From NCBI GenBank assembly GCA_022478985.1, contig JAKSZP010000137.1, positions 114,806 to 178,805 on the forward strand: a stretch of DNA of 64,000 nucleotides, in the 5' to 3' direction. The DNA is from Massospora cicadina. Lineage: Eukaryota > Entomophthoromycota > Entomophthoromycetes > Entomophthorales > Entomophthoraceae. The translations under genes and the position numbers were made by a program. Shown here one piece after another: positions 56,640-64,000 of this stretch. The notes under the pieces were generated by a model, which saw nothing but the letters and a program-made list of their open reading frames with translations, had not been told where the DNA came from and did not search any database. Each line of letters begins with the position of its first letter. The stretch's first letter is position 1.

Positions 56640-57830
56640 TAAAAAATATCATTTAAGGGGTTCTCAAGTATGGATACCCACTACCGCAGTAGATGGCCAA
56701 GAGGGCATTCCTATTTATCCAAAGATGATGACTATTTTAACAAAGTCCAAGGTTATTGTCAATACCGGTACATATCAATATTTCCTCAGGACAAATTCTG
56801 GAAATAAAAGGCATGAATAACCCATCTGCTAAAGAAGTTCTACTTGTCTAGGAATTTTAGATTTCGCATTGCTGGATCCATATTTGTTCTGCTGGCTAAA
56901 CTCACTGACAACCCTATGACAGTGGGCCTAATACCCCAGCCTCATATGTTCGCCTCTTTCTTATAGAAGCAATTATCTAGTTTGTAGATTTGGAAGTTTA
57001 AATTTTGTGTTAAATCCCCCATTAGTAGCTCTAATTGACACCTCTATTGGGAAAGAGCTCATCAGCAATCAACAGCCAAGTTGAGAATTTAATGGAAGAA
57101 TACCCTACCTCTTCTTAACCTCTACCTACGATTTTGAGAAAGATAAATGGCACTTTATATGCTGTTAAGATTGAGAACACATCACCTAAACAAACCCATC
57201 CCTACTTGAAGACTGAGTTTGAAGAGGCTCAGGTGGCTGTTGAGCTCAAGTAGCTGCTCAAAGCTGGGCTTTTGGGCCTTCCTGTATTCCTTAATCCTCC
57301 TCTCTCTTGTTAGTCTAGAGGAAGAATTTCAGTCATTTTTTAGTAATGAGATATCCAAGACTCAACTTTATTACAAAGAAGGAAATTACCCCTTGACCGC
57401 TGTTTGATAACTCTATCCACTTGCTTGCTGGGTAACAATATTTTTCCACTTCTAGATCTTGCTAGCAGATATTGAAAAGCAGATCTAGCACCTGAAGATC
57501 AATCCAAATGCGCACCCATAGCCAACAAGGACTTTCAAGACAAGTAGCCTGCCTCAGGGACTTTTCAACGCGCCTGCCACCTTCCAAAGTGCCATGGAAG
57601 GGATCCTAGGGATTTAAAGCTATCCTTTGTCCTTGTGTACCTTGATGATATCCTTTTTATCATGAAAACTTTCAACAGCCACATTAAACATCTCTGGGAA
57701 GTTTTTAATAATATTAGAAATGCCTCAATAAAGCTCGTGCCATTGAAGCTTTTTTTGAAATCTGAAATGGAATTCATAAGGCACAAGGTCTAAAAACATA
57801 GAATCTAACATATCCAGAACAAATCCGTGC
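56640..57830 (+). pseudogene. B2 linker and reverse transcriptase (decayed)
   Basis: After a linker (FSSGQILEIKG, then PGILDFALLDPYLFC near 56,780-56,890) comes the RT: LLKAGLL near 57,255, IFPLLDLASRY-KADL near 57,440-57,490, then LPQGLFNAPATFQSAMEGIL at 57,546-57,608 (frameshifted) and DLKLSFVLVYLDDILF at 57,613-57,662 with the catalytic YLDD intact. The thumb NASIKLVPLKLFLKSEMEF reaches about 57,790. Confidence 0.75.
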
Positions 57831-57949
57831 CATTAATAGGATGTTGCACCACCAGAATTTTTTTGGTATAATCAAGAAATCATTGAAATTGTGTTTATCA
57901 TTGTCAGTTTATACCTTCGTTGCTCTTTTAGCTGAGCCCCTTGTCTACC

Positions 57950-58430
57950 TTCTACAAAAAAATGTACCTTTTGAGTGGCGGCCTGAACAAGAACAAGTTC
58001 AATGCGTTGATGGCAGCTCTTTATGCTAAACATATTTTATTTCATCCACTTTTTGACCAGCCATTTTTTCTATTCACTGATGCTAGAAGCATTGCATTCA
58101 GGGCCATCCCAGTTCAGCAAAAATGAAGATCATGTTAACCATTCAGTGGATTACCTGAGAAAGACACTTAGCAAGGTCAAACAAAAATATAGCATTACTG
58201 ATTGTGAGTGTCTGGCTGTTTTCTTATAAATCAAGGATTTTCAGCCTTACCTATATGACACCCATTTCATTATCATTACTGAACATTCTATGCTTTGATG
58301 GCCGCTGCATATAAAGTACCTGGACAGCCAGTTAGCAAGATAAAAAACCTTAGAACTAAGATTTTACTATTGGCTTTCATGCAGGAGCAATTCATCAGAA
58401 TGCCAAGGGTCTTTTGAGGATGCTAGTACT
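57950..58430 (+). pseudogene. B2 RNase H (decayed)
   Basis: FEWRPEQEQ near 57,968-57,995, FFLFTDARSIAFRAIPVQQK (58,066-58,125), where TDA holds the first catalytic Asp, then YLRKTLSKVKQKYSITDCECLA (catalytic Glu region) and HIKYLDSQLAR near 58,305-58,345. Followed by non-coding sequence; no integrase. Confidence 0.75.
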
Positions 58431-58449
58431 AGCTGCCTTGACCCCCAAA

Positions 58450-59280
58450 GAAGATGATTGTACAATCTAATTGGCCAGCCTGGGTGTTGAGTTGTTGACT
58501 GAATCTAATTTTGGATATTCAATAGGGACATAATAATGTTAACACGCTTAATTTATTATGGATCATATCGTATATCAGTGATTATAGATCAGGAATATTT
58601 TAAGCTTATGCAAAGCTTAAGATCTGTAACCTAGCAATTCCACTTAATAATATATGACTATGGTGAAATGAGCATGGGGGCTTTGTTGGTTTGGTTGGAC
58701 ATTAAATAGTAGCTGACTAAATGACCTGGGCACATGAGCTTTGTTGGTTTATGTCAAAATTAGTTTTTAATGTCAATTGAGTTTTCTGATCAAATTAATT
58801 ACTAATTAGTGGTATGAATCACCTTGGTATGTGCTGCCGATTGCTTGAGATGAGTATCAGTTCAGCTATTTGCGGACACGTTAGAAACGCAGTCTTGAGA
58901 ATATTTCCAAGTTTGAGACTGACTCTGAGGTATTTGAGATGTCTTGAGTTGAATGGATTGTAGAACCTCAAACAAACTCGTTACTTTCTCTGGCCAAGTG
59001 CCATTGAAATTGAGGCGTCATGGGTAAGATGTGGTGAACATCAAACCCTATAAATTTATCCCAAGTTGATACTAGTAAATCATCAACTATTACCACAAAT
59101 TTATAGTTTTATTTATAAGTTTTTTTTGTATTTAATACTTTACTTTGTATTAAGTTAAGAATCTACTTAGGATCAGTAGGATCAGGGCAGCGTGCCATCG
59201 TCTAAGTAATAACAGAAGAATATGGCTTCAAGTGTAATTAATAAGGAGTTATAGCATAACTATAGTCACCATCTGGTCTA
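58450..59280 (+). other. AT-rich non-coding stretch, possible G5 LTR and leader
   Basis: No coding frame over 60 codons. It sits between B2 RNase H and G5 gag, where the G5 5' LTR and leader should be. CCTATAAATTTATCCC near 59,048 resembles a TATA box. No second copy is in the window to test it as an LTR, and no primer site of the TGGTGCTCAC type is seen. Confidence 0.35.
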
Positions 59281-61465
59281 TTGCTTCATACAATAGACGT
59301 TCAAAACTCTACCTTACTGAAGAAGAAGAACCAGCCATCCTTAATAGACCAACAATTCAACAAGTGGCGCTCATGGCTGGGAACACAGATGGTGACCACA
59401 CCAGGTATGCGAGTAATCCCAATCAATTTAGAACTATTACCGAGCCTAATGAGAATAGAGAAATGACTGTTTCCCAAATTGATTGGAATGACATAAATAT
59501 CATTACCTACCCTGATAAACCCATTTCACCTGAAGAACTAGAACGTCTTGAACATCAGTTTTTAAGAGGGTATTAAATGGGACAAGGTCCTGTGGACAAT
59601 AATAGTAATTATTTTTATCTCCAACAACAGCAAGAGGTGTTGTGGATGAGATATTTAGCTCATTATCAATTAAGCGTAGCTCAAGTCCAAAATAATTTAA
59701 TGGGGATAAAGAATATCACCCAATACTTAATCAAATTTGTACACCTCACCTCCAAAAATTCTCAGATGACAATTGCCCACCATCACATGGCCATTACCAA
59801 ATTAATTAACTTCTCACACAACTCCAACTAGGCGGCCAAAATTTTGAATGAGCAATTAGAGGCCAACATTGCTGAAGTCCATTCTAGTTCGGAAGCAAAC
59901 TATAATCTAGCTACTTGGGCTAATGACAGAGTAGCAGAATTAGCACAAGAGCTAAATGATAGATTGCATCCTGTCATATACAATTTCTTAGAAGAAAGAG
60001 GAATTACCAAAACTTAGGTTAATAATATCACATAGACTTCCATTAATGCTTCAGAGTTCATGAGGCTTAATCACAAAGCTCATGAGGCGCAGCTAAACAA
60101 TAATGATGAATTTTGTAATCTGCATTGACAACTGTGTACCCAAATTTCACTGATGAAGGATGAATGCACCGAAAAAATCAATTACTGGCAAACTTAATTT
60201 GAAGGCCAACAGGTGGAAAACAAAAAATTCAAGATTCTATTGATTGTCTCAATTGACAGATCAATATTATTAATGAGGAGGTCACCAATATTAATGAGAT
60301 ATACAATATTCTTCATGTAGAAAGTAAAACAGTATAGGAAGACAATTAAGAAAAAGGACCAAGTGATTTCCACCTTGCAATTACAAACTACTAGCTTGAA
60401 TGAGAAAATTGTGAAGTTAAAGTCAAAATACAAAACCTTATTAATTGGTAAAATGAAATTAAAAGTCAAAAATGAACCTTGGATGGTGGGCGTTGCCAAT
60501 GTGGCATAAACCATTCAACTGAAAATGATTCTGAATACTATGAGGATAAAGCTTTAGAAGTAACTACTTTGATGGATGCTGTACCATGTCAACAAACGCC
60601 TAGCAATATAGTTGCTTTAGCCAACCACAACACCTTAAATCATGATTCAGTGCCTCAGCGCCCTAGTACATCTGGCCCAAGCCAACAAAGAAGTAATTAG
60701 GATAACATAGATGGGAAAGAAATAATTACAAACCAGCAACTTACCTGCAATGAAAAGAAAGGAAGTTTTACCACATTTGTCAAATGCATTGAATTGGCTA
60801 TGTATGGGGCCAGCGACCACAACAAAGCAGCCACTATGATTAACTGCTTGGATCAGTGGAGCATCAAGTTGTTTATGCCCCATATCAATGAAAACTCAAC
60901 TTACGCTGAAGTCAAAGAGGCTGTGCTTTATAAATTCAGAGGTTCAGAATGGATGTCGACTAGAAAATCTAAATTTATATATATTTGTTTTAAGAAAGAT
61001 GAAGCAATTAACAAATTTGCATATTGATTCTATTGTGAAGCGTAGTACCCTTAGTCGCCAAGGCTATGGTCGATTTTGACGCTAAGTTTGCAAAAGAACA
61101 TGTGGTACAACCTTACCAAAATTGTCAAACGTTTTAATGCCTGCTTTTATACAAAAATCTTAAAACATCTGAACTAGTTGTTTATTTGCGCAGATGTTCA
61201 CAGAATTATGGCCCTCCTAATACTAGGTACAAATCAGGACCTGCCTCTGTTGGGAAACCCCTCTGAAATTAATAAGAAGTTTAAAAATGATTCACCTGTG
61301 AAAACTTAGCAGAACTCGAATACAAAGCCCACATGCTCAATGAATGACATTACCTGCTATAATTGCAACCATAAAGGGCACTTTGCTTCTCAATGCCATC
61401 AGCATAATGTCAATGTAGTCCTTTCTGATAATATGCAGGAGAAGGGAAAAGAACAAGCATAATAG
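59281..61465 (+). pseudogene. G5 gag, coiled coil, capsid and zinc knuckle
   Basis: N-terminal segments are readable in adjacent frames (QIDWNDINIITYPDKP near 59,476-59,524; NYFYLQQQQEVLWMRYLAHY near 59,608-59,667). A long Lys/Glu/Gln/Leu-rich, coiled-coil-like region follows to about 60,470 (QLEANIAEVHSSSEANYN; QVISTLQLQTTSLNEKIVKL). The capsid-like part is FVKCIELAMYGASDHNKAA and ATMINCLDQWSIKLF (60,775-60,870). The knuckle CYNCNHKGHFASQC (61,355-61,396) is intact. The long coiled coil ahead of capsid is also seen in G3. Several stops. Confidence 0.75.
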
Positions 61466-61746
61466 ATGCGGGAAGCTCTTTTGTGCTGGAAAAACCAGTC
61501 TCACTTGATCAACAAGAATATGCAGGCCATGAGGCCCCTGCTTAACAATGAAACGAATTCCATTTTAGTACAAAATGAAGATTCTACAATTGTACATGCG
61601 GTAACTCAATCTCAGAGTAAGTTCATCATACCTGAAGTCTCTGAAGTAGTTGCTAAACCATATGTGCAACAAACATTGAGAATATTCCAGAAGAAGGGCC
61701 AAGCAATGCATCAGATAACCCAAGTCTGAAAGGGGTCAATATAGCA

Positions 61747-62350
61747 ATGACAATCGACACATTCAACCATGTATGTCCAAGTATTGGAAATACTCTGAAG
61801 AACACTCTTAATTCTCTGGATTCTTCACATATTCACTTAGTAAACTCTATCAATTCCTACTACTCTGAGTGCACTTACGTGGACATTCTGGTCAACAAGA
61901 TCAAAGTTGTAGCTTTTGGTGATAGCGGAGCACCTGTAAGCATTGTTTCCACAAAGTTGGGGAAGAAATTGATAAATTTTTCCAGACATTGACCACCATC
62001 AAGAATATGGGACTGCAAGCTATAACAGCACTAAGAGTGAAGGATCTTACAGCGCCTTGCCACTAGGATTTGGAGCTTTAGTAGTAGCCACACCTGCAAT
62101 AGTGCTTCTGAACACCGATTACAACATCTTAATTGGAATGAGTTTTTTAAGGGCCTATGGTATCTCATGCGATTTTAAAGAAAACTTATTAACAATATTA
62201 GGCCAATCACTTCCAATTTTTTTCTCTTGTGACAATACAAAGCCCACAAGCCGTCGTAGAAACTTTATCAATATATCTCATGCCAATGGTATAATACCAG
62301 TAGGATATATTCAAAGGGGAAACCAAAGCTTCCCATGCCAACTGCTATAA
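61747..62350 (+). pseudogene. G5 aspartic protease
   Basis: KIKVVAFGDSGAPVSIVSTK has an intact DSG triad at 61,921-61,929. A stop follows shortly after LINFSRH. In another frame YSALPLGFGALVVATPAIVL and YNILIGMSFLRAYG (62,050-62,165) complete the typical retropepsin fold, including the hydrophobic-hydrophobic-Gly motif (ILIG). One frameshift near 61,990 breaks it. Confidence 0.8.
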
Positions 62351-62799
62351 ACAAAAAAGAGGAATACCAGTACTTATGAATTAGGATGTGACAATAGCTC
62401 TAGGCCATCAACTGGTTATAAGGACTGGGACCACACTGGATATTCCAGAAGGACTATACAGGGAGGTTGTATCCCCATTGCATCATTATCATATGGAACC
62501 TAGTGTGGCACCTGGAATACTTATACCATGGCATATGGAAATTGATGTTCTATTAGAAAATTTGACCAGCTGAAGTATTAAGGTCAAAAACTTTCAAGTA
62601 GTTTCATTCATGTATCTGTTTCCAAGAGATGAATAAAACAGCCATTAAATTTAATGATTTATCTTAGCTGGTTTACCAACTGAAACCTTTGGAGTACTTA
62701 CTGTAATTCCTCAAAAATCATTTACCAGATTATCAGAACAACAGAAGGATGAAGCACTACAGTTGTTTAAACGATACTCCAAAATTTTTGCCAAAGATG

Positions 62800-63460
62800 A
62801 TCAAGACTTAGGTTGTGCAAAAGGAGTACAGCATTTTGTTTACCGGGGACCATGCGCCTATTAGAATGAAGCCAATTCTGCGCCCCAAGGCTAGTGACGA
62901 AATAGTCAGAGAAGAGCTAGAAATTTGCTGAAAAGTGGAATGATTGTGCCATCTAAGAGCCCATGAGCCAGTCCAGTTTTAATTGTAAAGAAAAAAGATG
63001 GCAACAATTGAGTTGTGATTGATTATCACCATCTAAATGCCATTACAAAAAAGGATTCATATCTGTTGCCTAGAATTGATGATGCTTTGGACTGTCTGGG
63101 AGGGGCGAAATACTTTAATGCAATGGACCTTATCTCAGGATATTGGCAAATTTGAACTGCCTCAAGAGGAGCAGGAGAAGTGCGAAATAATTGCTACTCA
63201 AGGACTGTTTCAACTAACATTAATGTTACAGGGGCTGTGCTTTGCACCACCAACCTATCAATGAGTGATGAACACAATTTTGGGGGACCTTAAATTATCC
63301 TGCGTACTGGTTTACCTAGATGATATTAATGTCTTTTTAGGAACGTTTTCCAAACACTTGGAGCACCTTGAACAAGATGTTTAAATGACTGTTGAAGGCT
63401 AATCTGAAGATAAAACCTAGAAAATGTCAATTCTATAAAGAACAATTAGAATACCTTAGG
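62800..63460 (+). pseudogene. G5 reverse transcriptase
   Basis: Mixed frames give APIRMKPILRPKAS (62,850-62,895), LLKSGMIVPSKSP then TGA where Trp is usual (SPWASPV), VLIVKKKDGN, VVIDYHHLNAITKKDSYLLP (63,010-63,070), DDALDCLGGAKYFNAMDLI, GYWQI, QGLFQLTLMLQGL and the catalytic VLVYLDDINVF, with YLDD at 63,313-63,324. Three or more frameshifts. Confidence 0.85.
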
Positions 63461-64000
63461 TTTGTCATTGATTCAAAGGCTTGCGGCCTCACCCAAAAAG
63501 TTGGAGGCAATTAACAAAATTCATCCTCTGACAAGTATGAGGGATGTTCAAGTATTCTTAAGCATGATAGAATACTATCAAAGATTTGTAGAAAGGTTTG
63601 CGAGGATTGCTGAGCCCCTATTTCATTTGCTACAAGGAGGAGTTCAATTTTGCTGGGAAGACGAGTGCCAACAGGCCTTTGAAGCTTTGAAAACCTGGAA
63701 TGAGCACCGCGCCTATCCTTTGATATCCAGATTTCAGCAGGCCCTTTATCATACAAACTGACGCCATGTTGAATGTGTTTGGGGGCGTGCTATCTCAGAT
63801 TGGGGAAAATGATGAGGAACATCCGGTCACTTATTGCAGTAGGATGCTGAATATGCATGAGCATAATTATACATTGACTGAATGAGAGTGTTTAGTCATC
63901 ATCTACGCATGTAAACAATTTTGGGTTTACATTCATGGCACCAAGTTTCAAGTAGTGATGGATCACAGCTCGTTAAGATAGCTCCATAACCTCAAGGAAC
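63460..64000 (+). pseudogene. G5 RT connection and RNase H (partial, window end)
   Basis: An open stretch 63,462-63,761: SPKKLEAINKIHPLTSMRDV, QVFLSMIEYYQRFVERFARI, AEPLFHLLQGG and DECQQAFEALK. Then, in shifted frames, LNVFGGVLSQI, HPVTYCSRMLNMHEHNYTLT and FQVVMDHSSLR-stop-LHN. The last Trp codon of RWL reads TAG. Truncated by the window edge. Confidence 0.85.

Larger units (their letters stand above)
53275..58450 (+). mobile_element. B2, plus-strand Ty3/gypsy element with antisense block
   Basis: Order: gag (53,400-54,470), antisense block (54,530-56,045), protease (56,230-56,620), linker and RT (56,640-57,830), RNase H (57,950-58,430). Integrase and LTRs are not recognised. Protease and linker are most like B1. 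All genes carry frequent stops, so this is an old copy. Confidence 0.7.
59280..64000 (+). mobile_element. G5, plus-strand Ty3/gypsy element, runs off the window
   Basis: Gag (59,281-61,465), protease (61,747-62,350), RT (62,800-63,460) and RNase H (63,460-64,000) in order. Closest to G2 and G3 by protease and RT sequence. The least decayed gypsy copy here, though stops and shifts are still present in every gene. Integrase and 3' LTR would lie beyond 64,000. Confidence 0.8.

Noticed and set aside
1..64000. tRNA, rRNA, CRISPR arrays or bacterial operons
   Set aside because: No cloverleaf with conserved arms, no rRNA core sequences, no regularly spaced identical repeats, and no ribosome-binding-site-led gene series were seen.

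Overview
This is nuclear DNA from a repeat-rich eukaryote. No intact host gene, tRNA, rRNA or CRISPR array is visible, and almost every readable stretch is a decayed or nested transposable element. Four groups are present: Ty3/gypsy LTR retrotransposons; non-LTR retrotransposons (LINEs) with an APE-type endonuclease, a reverse transcriptase and a C-terminal zinc knuckle; short ORF1-only elements related to those LINEs; and a deleted mariner element. The mix would suit a large, transposon-inflated fungal genome, but lineage cannot be fixed from the sequence alone and this is a weak inference.

Layout. 1-4.7 kb: minus-strand gypsy debris (G1 and an integrase-end fragment of a second copy), with G1 split by a plus-strand ORF1-only element (HL-1). 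4.7-6.6 kb: a second ORF1-only element (HL-2, minus) holding the best-preserved reading frame of its family. 6.6-9 kb: gypsy leader, a primer-binding site and unassigned DNA. 9-38.3 kb: one old minus-strand gypsy element (G2) blown apart by later insertions. A second gypsy element (G3, 12,263-21,303) sits in its gag. Three full-length LINEs (LINE-1, LINE-2, and LINE-3 inside LINE-2) sit in its 5' LTR. 38.3-40.2 kb: HL-3. 40.2-52.4 kb: plus-strand gypsy B1, interrupted by a fold-back mariner that itself carries LINE-4, and by HL-4. 53.3-58.4 kb: plus-strand gypsy B2, with an antisense block between gag and protease. 59-64 kb: plus-strand gypsy G5, running off the window.

How the parts work together. 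Each complete LINE is about 5.2-5.3 kb. ORF1 is an RNA-binding CCHC protein and ORF2 is endonuclease-RT. They are separated by six bases within a conserved hairpin whose loop is exactly the ORF1 stop codon. The ORF1-only elements (about 1.9 kb) encode a distant homologue of LINE ORF1, lack ORF2, and end in almost the same 3' tail as the LINEs. The simplest reading is that they are trans-mobilised half-LINEs that bring their own RNA-binding protein and borrow the LINE endonuclease-RT. Two tiny insertions (25 and 27 bp), each flanked by 16-18 bp duplications and ending in a homopolymer, share the same 3' end and look like extremely truncated retroposed RNAs made by the same machinery.

Target-site duplications give relative ages: G2 before G3; G2 LTR before LINE-1/LINE-2 before LINE-3; B1 before mariner before LINE-4. 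LINE-3 and LINE-4 are the closest pair and look youngest, but both carry disabling changes.
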